Shown here in pieces: positions 19,526-28,635 of a DNA stretch of 33,038 bases. A program made the position numbers and the translations under genes. Location: assembly GCA_003158735.1 (NCBI GenBank), contig PMLB01000356.1:1-33038 (forward strand). Direction: 5' to 3'. Below the pieces are notes generated by a model. That model made no database searches, had not been told where the DNA came from, and saw nothing but the letters and a program-made list of their open reading frames with translations. Numbering within the stretch: the first letter of the stretch is position 1; each line of letters begins with the position of its first letter. The stretch is from Myxococcales bacterium. GTDB taxonomy: Bacteria; Myxococcota_A; Polyangia; Fen-1088.

Positions 19526-20764
19526 TCACTCGCCCCAGTCCACTCGCAACTCTCTAGGCAGCGGCGATCCATCGCGGGCGGACAGCAGGGCCTGCTGCAG
19601 CAGGCTGGCACTCTCGCGCCAATCCATTGGGCCGGCCGCAGCGATCATGAGGGGATCATAGGCCGCGTGAGCAGCCCGCCAAAGTGCCTCCGCCAATTCG
19701 TCCGGGCGGTGTGCCGACACCATTTCGCCTGCAAAGCTGGAATCAAGAAGGTCGGGTATGCCGCCCACCCGGGTCGCCACGACGCGACGGCCCGAGGCCA
19801 TCGCCTCGAGGACAACGTTGGGCGATCCTTCGTTCCAGCTGGGCAGCGTGAGCACGTCGCAGGCGGTGATCCAGCGCGCCACCCGCGCCAACGGCTGGGC
19901 CCCGGGTAGGAAGATGCGGCCTGGCCAGCGCGACTGCGCCTCACGGTAGCGGGGCATCTCGGTGCCGTCACCCACCATTGCCAAGCGCAGTTCGCGCGAA
20001 CGAGGTGCAATGTTCTCGAATGCTTGCAGCAAGTCCAGCACGCCTTTGCTGGCTTCCATCCGGCCCACGAAGAGGAGCAGTCGCCCGTCGGGCAGCTCCA
20101 GTTCGCGTCGAGCTTCGGTCCGATCGCCAGGGTGAAACAGGGAACGATCGACCCCGTTGGGAACGCAGGCGATGCGGTCCGCGGCCACGCCGAACTCACG
20201 CGCCTTGGCCGCCAGCGCCCGACTCACGGCCACCAACCGATCGGCGCGGGGCAGGCTGCGCGAGAGCACGCGTCGGATGCTGTCCCGGTCGGGCAGGCAG
20301 TTGAGATCGGAACCATGCACCTTGACCACCACCGGCAGCTTGAGCCATCGCCCGAGCAGGATGGCGGCGACACCGTCGGGATAGGCCCAAGAGCCCAGGA
20401 TCACATCCACCTTCTTCCTGAGCGGCCACACCGCCGGCAGGAGCGAGAGCGCGAATGTCATGGGGTTGGCAGCATGGCCGAAGCGGGGGAAAAAGAATGC
20501 GCGCGGATGGTGCACATCGAGGCCGTCGATGCATTCCCGCGCCGGCACCGAGCACCACCGGCCTGCCTCTGACTGGTGCGAGAACAACCGGGCGCCCGGA
20601 AACCAGGGTATGATGCCCAGTATCTGCACGTCGCAAAGCCGCGACAGCGCCACGAACTGCTGTCGATTGAAAGCCGCGCCGTGCTTGTTTACAGCGTTGG
20701 GGAAGAGCTTGGTAAGGATGAGTACCCGCAAGGGTCGCTCGGATCGCTGCCCTTGTGGCTTCAC
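19526..20764 (-). CDS. Glycosyltransferase family 4 / group 1
   Basis: RVLILTKLFPNAVNKHGAAFNRQQFVALSRL; KVHGSDLNCLPD; PNGVDRSLFHPGDR; LLFVGRMEASKGVLDLL; LPSWNEGSPNVVLEAMASGRRVVATRVGGIPDLL. Confidence 0.92.
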   Translation of the reverse strand: MKPQGQRSERPLRVLILTKLFPNAVNKHGAAFNRQQFVALSRLCDVQILGIIPWFPGARLFSHQSEAGRWCSVPARECIDGLDVHHPRAFFFPRFGHAANPMTFALSLLPAVWPLRKKVDVILGSWAYPDGVAAILLGRWLKLPVVVKVHGSDLNCLPDRDSIRRVLSRSLPRADRLVAVSRALAAKAREFGVAADRIACVPNGVDRSLFHPGDRTEARRELELPDGRLLLFVGRMEASKGVLDLLQAFENIAPRSRELRLAMVGDGTEMPRYREAQSRWPGRIFLPGAQPLARVARWITACDVLTLPSWNEGSPNVVLEAMASGRRVVATRVGGIPDLLDSSFAGEMVSAHRPDELAEALWRAAHAAYDPLMIAAAGPMDWRESASLLQQALLSARDGSPLPRELRVDWGE

Positions 20765-20913
20765 AGGATGCCTGTCTAGCCAAGAGAGTTGGAAAACGCC
20801 CCGTAGCCCCGGAATCGCCTGCCGTTCGCCGCGAGCACGACGTAAGCGACGCCAGTGCGATGGGCAGTCGCCGCCAGACGGTCGCGACGATGATACATGG
20901 CTGTAGCTTTCCC

Positions 20914-22239
20914 CTACGCCTTGACCAGGCGCCCCAGGCTGCCGCCTCGATCCTGAAAAAGCGGCGCGATCATGTTGCGGGAGTCGACCACGAGCTTCAC
21001 GTTGCGATAGAGTTCCGGATTCTTGAACTCATCGTGGGCTGTCGCCACCAGCACGGCATCGAACCCGGCGAAGGTTTCGGGGGTGCAGGGAACCGACTTC
21101 AATCCCAAGTCGTACTTGCGGGTGTGCGGCGCCACGGGGAAGTAGGGATCGCAGTACTGCACCAGCGCGCCACCTTCCTTGAGCAACTCCAGTAGCTCGA
21201 ACGAAGGTGATTCGCGGCAGTCGTCGATGTTGGCCTTGTAGGACAGTCCAAGGACCAAGACCTTCGCGCCGTTCATCGCCTTGCCGTCCTGGTTGAGGGC
21301 TTCGGCCAGACGGGAGATCACGAAGCGAGGCATCTGCGTGTTGATCTCGCCGGCCAGTTCGATGAAGCGCGTCCAGATGCCGTGCTCCGCCGCCTTCCAG
21401 GACAGGTAGAAGGGATCCAGGGGAATGCAATGCCCGCCCAGTCCCGGGCCTGGGTAGAACGGCATGTATCCGAACGGCTTGGTGCTCGCCGCCGCGATCA
21501 CCTCCCAGACGTCGATGCCCATGGCCAGGAACGTCAGCTTGAGCTCGTTCACGAGCGCAATGTTGATCGAGCGGAAGATGTTCTCGAGCAGCTTGGTCGA
21601 TTCCGCCACCCGAGAATGCGAAACCTGCACCACGCGGTCCAGGCCGGCTCGGTACAGCGCCACCGCCGCCTCGGTGGATTCCGCGTTGATGCCACCCACC
21701 ACCTTGGGAATGGTTCGGGTGGAGAAGTTCGCGTTGCCTGGATCCTCGCGTTCCGGCGAGAAAGCGAGAAAGAAGTCGGCCGGCGACTTGAGGCCGCTCT
21801 TCTCGAGAATCGGAAGCACTTCTTCATCGGTCGTGCCGGGGTAGGTCGTGGATTCGAGCACCACGAGTTGCCCACGCCGAAGGCGTTTCGCGATGTCGTG
21901 CGCGGTGGCATGAATATAGGAGTTGTCGGGTTCACGATGCTTGCCTAGAGGGGTCGGAACGCAGATCAGGATGGCGTCGCACTCGCGCAATCGATCGAAG
22001 TCAGAGGTGGCCGAGAAGCGCCCCGTCTTCGTGGCGGCTGCCACCCGGGTGGGCCCGATGGTCCTGATGTACGACTCGCCTTTGGTCAGGGCATCGACCT
22101 TTTTCGTGTCGACGTCGAACCCGATGACCCGAAACCCAGCTTCACAGAACACCAGCGCCAGCGGCAGGCCCACGTAGCCCTGACCGATAACGCCGACCAC
22201 GGCCGACTTCGACTCTATTCTCTCCATGAAGGAACTCAT
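20914..22239 (-). CDS. UDP-sugar 6-dehydrogenase (UDP-GlcNAc/UDP-Glc dehydrogenase superfamily, WbpA-like)
   Basis: GVIGQGYVGLPLALVFCEAGFRVIGFDVD; FSPEREDPGN; KLLENIFRSINIALVNEL; GPGLGGHCIPLDPFYLSWKA; VLGLSYKANIDDCRESPS. Confidence 0.92.
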   Translation of the reverse strand: MSSFMERIESKSAVVGVIGQGYVGLPLALVFCEAGFRVIGFDVDTKKVDALTKGESYIRTIGPTRVAAATKTGRFSATSDFDRLRECDAILICVPTPLGKHREPDNSYIHATAHDIAKRLRRGQLVVLESTTYPGTTDEEVLPILEKSGLKSPADFFLAFSPEREDPGNANFSTRTIPKVVGGINAESTEAAVALYRAGLDRVVQVSHSRVAESTKLLENIFRSINIALVNELKLTFLAMGIDVWEVIAAASTKPFGYMPFYPGPGLGGHCIPLDPFYLSWKAAEHGIWTRFIELAGEINTQMPRFVISRLAEALNQDGKAMNGAKVLVLGLSYKANIDDCRESPSFELLELLKEGGALVQYCDPYFPVAPHTRKYDLGLKSVPCTPETFAGFDAVLVATAHDEFKNPELYRNVKLVVDSRNMIAPLFQDRGGSLGRLVKA

Positions 22240-22275
22240 GCCTGCTCCAATCTTTCCTAGGCGCCTCCTCCAGGA

Positions 22276-22302
22276 GGCAAAAGTGTGTGAAGGATATCAC
22301 AC
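22276..22302 (-). terminator. Candidate weak intrinsic terminator after the Cys-repeat lipoprotein gene
   Basis: Minus-strand reading GTGTGA-TATCCT-TCACAC then ACTTTT: 6-bp stem, 6-nt loop, short T run, located between stop 22350 and the downstream start 22239. Another perfect hairpin GCCTCC-TCCA-GGAGGC lies at 22263-22278. Confidence 0.3.
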
Positions 22303-22349
22303 CACCAGTGACTGTCACGAGCGCCAGCGCCCGCGCCTTGGGGGCGATC

Positions 22350-23333
22350 TCACTGGGCTGGCGGCGGTGGCGGCGGGGTCAGGCACGGCGCCGGCGGGGG
22401 ACGTGGCGGGGAACTGGGCGGGGGCAAGGGTGGCGGGTCCGGCATCGTCGAATCCCCGCACACGTTGGCTCTTGTCTGGCCGCAGGTTCCGCCGTCCGGG
22501 CAAGTCCCGCCACAATCCTGCAAGCTACCGCAGCCGTCGCCGATCACGCCGCAGTAGCGGCCGCCGCCCGAGGGCGAGCAACTGACCTTGGGGCATCCGC
22601 CGGACTGGTCGACACAGATGCTGTTCACGCACGTCCATCCCGCCGGGCAGTCGCCGCACGAAAGCACATCTCCGCATCCGTCACCAATCAATCCACAGTA
22701 CCTCTCTGCCGACCATGAATCGCAGGAAGGAATCGGCGTGCACGCGTCGCGGGAACCCACGCACAGGAAATCCACACATTGCCAGCCCGGCGTCGTGCAG
22801 TTGCCGCAGTCGAGAGCACGGCCGCACCCGTCCCCGATACGGCCGCAGTAACTATAGCTGGCGGTGCCGCAACTGAGCCCTATGCAGATGGCCGGTGCAG
22901 GTCGGCAAATGCCCTCTGCGCAGGTCCAGCCGGGCGGGCAATCATCCCCACAGGCGAGCGTCCCACCACATCCATCCCCGATCGTGCCGCAATAGGGATC
23001 GCACTTTGGATCGCGACAGGTCAACGGGACACAGGCGTCCGCACCAGCCGCGCTATCCCTGCCACCGGCGACATCCGCTCCCAGAGACGCATCCTGGGCT
23101 GCCCAGTCCTGGCCCGCATCGGGGACCGTGGCGTCAGGAGTCTGGGTCGCGCCGTCGCGGCCCGGGGCTGCATCGTGTGTAATCGAGCCGCCCACCTGCC
23201 CAGCGTCGCTGGAGCGAGTCCTCAACGAAACTCTCCCGCAGCCAGCAGAAAGAATGGCAGCTGCCCAGAGGATCACCGCAATCGAAATGTGCCGCTGGCA
23301 ACTGCTCACGACCCCGCGATCGTACATCGACAA
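22350..23333 (-). CDS. Secreted lipoprotein with four tandem Cys-rich repeats and a Pro-rich C-terminus
   Basis: Signal/lipobox region ISIAVILWAAAILSAGC; four about 40-aa repeats with core YCGxIGDGCGxxLxCGxCPxGxxC; tail PDPPPLPPPSSPPRPPPAPCLTPPPPPPAQ. Confidence 0.8.
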   Translation of the reverse strand: MSMYDRGVVSSCQRHISIAVILWAAAILSAGCGRVSLRTRSSDAGQVGGSITHDAAPGRDGATQTPDATVPDAGQDWAAQDASLGADVAGGRDSAAGADACVPLTCRDPKCDPYCGTIGDGCGGTLACGDDCPPGWTCAEGICRPAPAICIGLSCGTASYSYCGRIGDGCGRALDCGNCTTPGWQCVDFLCVGSRDACTPIPSCDSWSAERYCGLIGDGCGDVLSCGDCPAGWTCVNSICVDQSGGCPKVSCSPSGGGRYCGVIGDGCGSLQDCGGTCPDGGTCGQTRANVCGDSTMPDPPPLPPPSSPPRPPPAPCLTPPPPPPAQ

Positions 23334-23359
23334 GAAAGGACCGGGGCAAGAAAGGTGAA

Positions 23360-24553
23360 CTAGCGCCCGCCGCGTGCGCGCCAGACCACCTGCGCCCCGG
23401 CCACCACGGCCAGCGGCCCGGCTATCAGCAGGGCGTGGATGAGCGCGAGCCAGGGAACGCCGAGCAGGCCATAGACCAGGAACGCCAGAATGAAGAAGTC
23501 GCGCCGGCCCATGGTGTGCACCATGGCCAGCGGGTCACGCTTGCCGGTGGCCAGTCGGGTCTTCATGTCCGAGCTGCCGGTCAGGTGCCAGCGCACCTTG
23601 ATGATCTCGCCGCCCCCGCCCTGCAGACTCAGCTCGCGGTAGGCAATCACGTCGTACCCGACATGCAGGGCTGCGGCCAGAATCCCCGCGGTCAGGGCCA
23701 GCAGGCTGCCGGTGGCGCGGAACACACCCACGCCGATGCAGGCGAAAAGCACGATGTTGAGCCCATCATCCACCACGGTATCCATCCACTCGCCCAGAGC
23801 GCTTTGCTGGAAGCGCACCCGCGCCAGCTCGCCGTCGCAGCCATCCAGGATCGACTGCATGTGCGCCAGGAAGAAGCCCCACACGATGAGCGCCGCGCCG
23901 CCGCTCGACACCAGGAACGCGCCCAGCAAGCCCACCAAGGCCGCGCCCAGGGTGACCTGGTTGGGGGTAAACGGCAGGTGACAGAGCAGGTGGCGCGTGA
24001 TGAAGAACGACACCGGCTTGTTCAGGTAGCGTGCGACGAAACCCAGATCGCCACGCAGCAGCTCGGCGAAGACAGCGCGCTCGGCGTGGCGGCGGCTGGG
24101 CTCGTCGATGACGCGCATGGCTCCTTCCAGCGAGCCGCCGGCCGGGCGTACCTCGTCGGCACCTACCTCGATGGCGCCGACCAGCTCCCGGCGCAAAGTC
24201 GTCAGGTTCTCGGGCTTGGGCACCTTGTGTACCTGTACCGAGGCCGGCAAGTAGGTGGGCAGGCGACAGCTTCCGTCGGTGGCCAGCACCACGTGGTATT
24301 GCAGGCGGTGCAACTGCTTGATGGCCCGCTCGAGAACCGACAAGCCGGCCACGCGCATGGACGAACCCACCACCTCGGCAAGGGTGGCCCGCAGAAGCAC
24401 GGGCGGCTTGCCAGGTGCAGGCGCGTCCCCAGGGGGCGAGGCGGGCTTGGTGGTTTGGTCGGCGGGGCTCAAGGGGTCGGTGAGTCTCGCACGGCCGGCG
24501 CAGGCAGGGCCAGGAGAATATCCCCGGCCCACTACTGGCAACGTTTCTCGCAC
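23360..24553 (-). CDS. CDP-alcohol phosphatidyltransferase with degenerate N-terminal nucleotidyltransferase-like region
   Basis: Signature DGELARVRFQQSALGEWMDTVVDD (DGx2ARx8Gx3Dx3D) followed by transmembrane segments; N-terminus VAGLSVLERAIKQLHRLQYHVVLATDG resembles a nucleotidyltransferase fold without GxGxR. Exact start uncertain. Confidence 0.82.
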   Translation of the reverse strand: MRETLPVVGRGYSPGPACAGRARLTDPLSPADQTTKPASPPGDAPAPGKPPVLLRATLAEVVGSSMRVAGLSVLERAIKQLHRLQYHVVLATDGSCRLPTYLPASVQVHKVPKPENLTTLRRELVGAIEVGADEVRPAGGSLEGAMRVIDEPSRRHAERAVFAELLRGDLGFVARYLNKPVSFFITRHLLCHLPFTPNQVTLGAALVGLLGAFLVSSGGAALIVWGFFLAHMQSILDGCDGELARVRFQQSALGEWMDTVVDDGLNIVLFACIGVGVFRATGSLLALTAGILAAALHVGYDVIAYRELSLQGGGGEIIKVRWHLTGSSDMKTRLATGKRDPLAMVHTMGRRDFFILAFLVYGLLGVPWLALIHALLIAGPLAVVAGAQVVWRARGGR

Positions 24554-24750
24554 TCCGTGCGGGTGTCGAACCCATTGGCCGGCCTGCCCATCGGCCCTGG
24601 TGATGGCGGCTCCCGGCCGACGTCACATTGAGCCGCGCAATCCGACATGCGCTGGCGCTGAGCAGGGGTCATGGTCGTGGCGCAGGCGCCGGAAAGCACA
24701 GCGAGCGCCATCCAGGACAGCACGGTCCGCGAGACGAAGCGCATGGGCAA
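24532..24750 (-). CDS. Small Cys-rich lipoprotein (72 aa)
   Basis: MPMRFVSRTVLSWMALAVLSGACATTMTPAQRQRMSDCAAQCD...TECEKRCQ: signal peptide with lipobox LSGAC and paired Cys residues; overlaps the annotated start of the downstream gene by about 20 nt. Confidence 0.6.
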   Translation of the reverse strand: MPMRFVSRTVLSWMALAVLSGACATTMTPAQRQRMSDCAAQCDVGREPPSPGPMGRPANGFDTRTECEKRCQ

Positions 24751-24856
24751 TATCTAGCACAGCGGCGCGCCCAGGAGTGCGCCGTCCAGACACACACCTA
24801 CTCACTTCAAGTTCGGCAGGGTCTCCATGGATATGAAGGGCGAGCGCCCAAGAGAA

Positions 24857-25042
24857 TCACATTTTCATGATGATCACGCCGCGCTCGGGCACCGAGTGGC
24901 CCCGCTCGTCATGATCCATTCCAGGATCGCCCTCACCCGGCCACTGCGGGTCGGAAACGGGAAGCTCGAGCCGTGGACGATCACCGCGTCGACGATCTTC
25001 TTCGCGTCGAACGATTTCATTGATGATCCATGGCTCGAGCAT
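24857..25042 (-). CDS. Conserved-looking short hypothetical protein (61 aa)
   Basis: MLEPWIINEIVRREEDRRRGDRPRLELPVSDPQWPGEGDPGMDHDERGHSVPERGVIIMKM; charged helical N-terminus, ELPVP-like middle and ERGVII C-terminus recall widespread short bacterial ORFs; minus-strand AGAGG lies about 7 nt before the ATG. Confidence 0.5.
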   Translation of the reverse strand: MLEPWIINEIVRREEDRRRGDRPRLELPVSDPQWPGEGDPGMDHDERGHSVPERGVIIMKM

Positions 25043-25297
25043 CGAAACGCCTCTACTTGAATGCCGACCGGGCTTCCCGTCGCACGATGCGAAGGTTGTC
25101 CCGCAGTTGCCTTGGTACCGCTAGAAGAGTACCGCCCACTAAAAACTTTCGGCACCTGGGCCGCAAAGCTTAAGTGTCCGGGGCACGAACCGAACAAGGC
25201 CCCCCTGATCCCGCTGCCAGCACTATGACGCTGCATGGTGTCTGAGCCCAAAGCCAAATGGCTCGCCCGGCAAGGCAATACATCGTGGCCGACTACT

Positions 25298-25915
25298 CTA
25301 CTCCTCGGGCAGGAGAAGCATCTGGCGGGGTAGGCCCGACCACCACAGCACCTGCACCCCCATGAAGAAGGTGTAGGCATGAATGTTGCCGTCGGGCATG
25401 GCGTGAAAATCGACGGTCGGGGTGACGGCCCAGCCCCCGGTGAGGCGCTTGCGCCAGGGGAAATAGTCGTAGCTGACGCCGGCTAGGTAGTTTGAGCCAT
25501 AGCCACCGCGCATGGTCTTGTCCAGGCTGCTCTGATCGGTCACATACACCACGCCCAGTCCCAATCCAGTGTGCGCGGATAGGCCGCGCCAAAGCGTGGC
25601 GCTCCCTTCCAGGGTCAGCCCGAGGATATTTCCCTGGTCGGTGCCCTTTTTGACTCCACCCATTTCGACCAGCAGGCCCAGGCCAAGGCGCTCGGTCAGA
25701 AGTTGGCCGACGCGAAAGCTGAAGGCATTGCCGGTGTAAGAACCGCGGTTCTTCCCCTCCTCGTTGAGGTGCGAAGCCACGTTGCTCACACCGACCCCGA
25801 TCCAGTAGCCCTGGCGCGCGCGCGGCGTTTCCAGGGTCTGGGCTCGCGCCGGACGCGCGGTGCCGCCAGCCAGGACGACCAGCGCAGCTAGACCAAGCAT
25901 CCATTGGCGACGCAT
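25298..25915 (-). CDS. Putative outer-membrane beta-barrel protein
   Basis: Signal peptide MRRQWMLGLAALVVLAGGTARPARAQ; alternating amphipathic strands (YWIGVGVSNVASH, FSFRVGQLLTERLGLGLLVEMGG, GLGVVYVTDQ, YTFFMGVQVLWW). Start ATG overlaps the stop of the TonB-dependent receptor (TAATG), indicating co-transcription. Confidence 0.65.
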   Translation of the reverse strand: MRRQWMLGLAALVVLAGGTARPARAQTLETPRARQGYWIGVGVSNVASHLNEEGKNRGSYTGNAFSFRVGQLLTERLGLGLLVEMGGVKKGTDQGNILGLTLEGSATLWRGLSAHTGLGLGVVYVTDQSSLDKTMRGGYGSNYLAGVSYDYFPWRKRLTGGWAVTPTVDFHAMPDGNIHAYTFFMGVQVLWWSGLPRQMLLLPEE

Positions 25916-28635
25916 TAGAATTCACCCCGCAATCCAATGATGGGATAAAGGGGAAGTCCCTCGCGCACCTGCTTCTTGGTGTAGTCGTAGTTGTACTGCA
26001 TGGCCTCCGGGTTGGCGCGATTGAAAACGTTCTGCAGATCGAGATACGCGTTCAGCATCCAGCGGTTGAAGATCCAGCGCTTGTCCACCCGCAGATCGAG
26101 TTGCGCGAAAGGTGGCAAGCGGTCCGAGAATTTCGTGCCGAAAATCGGATTGAACCGAAGAGTCGAGGCATTGTAGACCGCTCCCGTGACCGGCGTGGTG
26201 GGATCGCCGCTGACCAGGCGAAAGCGCGAGCCGATCTGCCAATTGCGCGGCAACTGGTAGGTGCCGAAAACCGTCAGGATGTGGGTCTGATCGTACTCGA
26301 AAAGACGGTAGGTCGTGCTGCCCGAGTCACGCCTGGTGGCGCGCGACAGGGTGTAGGCGAGCCAGCCCGTGAACTTGCTGGTCAGCTCGTGGCGCGCCAC
26401 CACTTCCATGCCGTAGACCCGCCCGGCGCCGTTGTTGTCAAGGCGCAGAGGCGTCCCGTCGGGCCTGGTCGCCGTGGTGGTACCGATCCAGTGACTCAGG
26501 TCTTTGTAGAAGCCGGTCACGTCCAGATTGATGTGTTCGCGCGGCTTCCACTCGACACCCGCCGAATAGTGAATGGCCCGCTCGGCCTTCAAGTCGGGAT
26601 TGCCGAAGTTCTTGTCGAGCTGTCCGGTGTAGGGATCCGGCTCCTGATAGAAAAGGCCCACACCCGCCTTCAAGGCCACCGGCTTGGAAAGCTGGTAGCG
26701 AGCCGTGAGGCGCGGCGCGAATGTCGCCTGAGAAATGTCGGAGAAGTAGTCGAAACGCAGGCCGGGCAGAATGAGCAGTCCCTTCAACGGCCGAAGTTCC
26801 AGCTCAACAAAGGCACCCGGCAAGAAGACGTTGATCCCCGACTCGCTGGTCTGGTGGGTATCTGTGAGACTGGACTCCGCCGCCTGCCCCTCCTGCGGGG
26901 CGTTGGGCATGTACACACTGTCGCTGAAGCGGTAGTAGCCGACATCGAGACCGGCTGTCAGAGCGAGTTTCTTCGACCATTCGTAGCGAACTGTGTCGCG
27001 GAGGTGGGTCAGGTCGACGGTGTAGTGCGAGTAGAACTGGAAGACTTGTACATCTCCGTTCTCGTGGCCTTGTGACAGACGCAAGGTGTTCTCGAACTTG
27101 TCACTCGGGACGTAGCGATAGCTGGCCAGGGCACGAAAGAAACTGGTGGAATCCGCTATCTGGTTGCCGGCGATCTCAGTGCCCGCGCGGGCGGCGTTGC
27201 GCAGAACGATGCTGAATGTGTCGGACGAACCGAACACGAACAGGCGCAGGTCATGCGCGGGCGCCGGGCGGTAGTTGGCCAGCAATTGGTAGTCGTAGTA
27301 GCGGGGCAACGTGACGTCGGTGATGGGCGCGTTGGAGGGAATCAGGCCCTGCACGATCCAGTCGATGTAGCTGCGACGTGCGGCAACCGCCACCGCAGCC
27401 TTGTTGCCGATGGGCGTCTCAAGATAGAGGCCGGAGTCGAGCAGATTCACATCGAAATAGCCGTTCGCCTTGGTGGGCTTGAGCTTCTTGGTCGAGATGT
27501 CGACGATGCCACCGGTGGCGCGGCCGTAGTAGGGCGAAAAGTTGCCCGGGTAGAATTCCAGACTGTCGATCATGCCCACAGGCAAGACGCTGCGAATGCC
27601 GCCAAAGTGATAGATGAGAGGCACCGCTGCGCCGTCCACGAAGAATGCCGTGTCTTGCGGCGCCGATCCGCGCACAAGGATGTCGCCCGAGCCAGCGGGG
27701 CTGCGCGCCACTCCGGCGAAGTTCTGGATGACGGCCAAGGGGTCGCCCATGGCTCCGGGCATCTTGTCGATGACCACGTTCTCGATCACGGTGCGGCTGA
27801 CTTCTTTGCGCTCGCGCTCGGCGGTGACCACCTTGTCGAAGGGATTGTATGAACCCTTCTCGACGTAGTAGGTGGCATGCGTGGCCTCGCCCGCATGGAT
27901 CTCCTCGGTGGTGCGGAAGGGATAGTACGAGGGAGGCTCGATGAAGACCTTCCAGGTTCCGGGTTGAAGATCGAAGAAGTGGAAGTGCCCCTTGGCGTCG
28001 GTGATGTTCTCGAAGCCGATCGGCGCTTCGCCGCCGCTACGATAGACGGTGACCAGAATCCCTGACATTGGCATGCGCGTTCCACGCTCCAACAGCACGC
28101 CCGCGAAGTTCTCCACCGGAATCGGTTTGGGCGCCTCCACCGGCGGGCTGGCGGGCGTGGCCACGGGCGGGGGCGCGGGCGGCTTGGGCAACGGGAACTT
28201 GAAGGTGTAGTTGAGCTGAACCCGCACCGGCTTTCCCGCCAGCTCGGCCGGTTCAAAACCTAGGCTGTAGGCCGCGGTGACCGCTGCTTCCTCGAAGCCG
28301 AGGCCAGTCGGCGTCTTGGGCTCCACCACGGTCGCGCCAGTGACCTCGCCCTTTTCGTCCAGATCCACCAGCAGCGCCACCACGACATCGCCGCTAACCT
28401 TGCCGACGGCCTCTGGCGGATAGGCTACCTTGGCCGGCCTGGTCAGCTTGGGCTGCTTGCTGAACTCGCTGGCGTCGATGGTCGGTCCGTGCTCCTTGGC
28501 ACCGACTTCGGCCTCGCCAGCCCGCCCCGCGGCCTCCTTGTCTTCCCTGGGGCCAGATTCTTCCACGGCCCGCACCACGCCCGCGCCGGCGAAAGACAGC
28601 AGGGCTGCCACCATGCCGAGACGCTGCGCCCTCAT
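25915..28635 (-). CDS. TonB-dependent outer-membrane receptor with N-terminal TonB-C-like and carboxypeptidase-regulatory-like domains
   Basis: Signal peptide; TonB-C-like VAYPPEAVGKVSGDVVVALLVDLDEKGEVTGATVVEPKTPTGLGFEEAAVTAAYSLGFEPAELAGKPVRVQLNYTFKF; GVLLERGTRMPMSGILVTVYRSGGEAPIGFENITDAKGHFHFFDLQPG; plug (NFAGVARSPAGSGDILVRGSAPQDTAFFVDGAAVP, YYGRATGGIVDIST); long barrel ending in ...YPIIGLRGEF. Confidence 0.9.
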   Translation of the reverse strand: MRAQRLGMVAALLSFAGAGVVRAVEESGPREDKEAAGRAGEAEVGAKEHGPTIDASEFSKQPKLTRPAKVAYPPEAVGKVSGDVVVALLVDLDEKGEVTGATVVEPKTPTGLGFEEAAVTAAYSLGFEPAELAGKPVRVQLNYTFKFPLPKPPAPPPVATPASPPVEAPKPIPVENFAGVLLERGTRMPMSGILVTVYRSGGEAPIGFENITDAKGHFHFFDLQPGTWKVFIEPPSYYPFRTTEEIHAGEATHATYYVEKGSYNPFDKVVTAERERKEVSRTVIENVVIDKMPGAMGDPLAVIQNFAGVARSPAGSGDILVRGSAPQDTAFFVDGAAVPLIYHFGGIRSVLPVGMIDSLEFYPGNFSPYYGRATGGIVDISTKKLKPTKANGYFDVNLLDSGLYLETPIGNKAAVAVAARRSYIDWIVQGLIPSNAPITDVTLPRYYDYQLLANYRPAPAHDLRLFVFGSSDTFSIVLRNAARAGTEIAGNQIADSTSFFRALASYRYVPSDKFENTLRLSQGHENGDVQVFQFYSHYTVDLTHLRDTVRYEWSKKLALTAGLDVGYYRFSDSVYMPNAPQEGQAAESSLTDTHQTSESGINVFLPGAFVELELRPLKGLLILPGLRFDYFSDISQATFAPRLTARYQLSKPVALKAGVGLFYQEPDPYTGQLDKNFGNPDLKAERAIHYSAGVEWKPREHINLDVTGFYKDLSHWIGTTTATRPDGTPLRLDNNGAGRVYGMEVVARHELTSKFTGWLAYTLSRATRRDSGSTTYRLFEYDQTHILTVFGTYQLPRNWQIGSRFRLVSGDPTTPVTGAVYNASTLRFNPIFGTKFSDRLPPFAQLDLRVDKRWIFNRWMLNAYLDLQNVFNRANPEAMQYNYDYTKKQVREGLPLYPIIGLRGEF

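Noticed and set aside
23435-24631. 398-aa plus-strand ORF opposite the CDP-alcohol phosphatidyltransferase
   Set aside because: His/Gln/Gly/Ala-rich low-complexity translation typical of an antisense frame; the minus-strand frame carries the intact catalytic motif.
25043-25297. Lower-complexity intergenic stretch that might be an IS remnant or small RNA
   Set aside because: No inverted terminal repeats, target duplications, transposase fragment or strong terminator could be recognised by eye.
26101-27075. 324-aa plus-strand ORF opposite the TonB-dependent receptor
   Set aside because: Antisense shadow ORF; the receptor frame is well supported.
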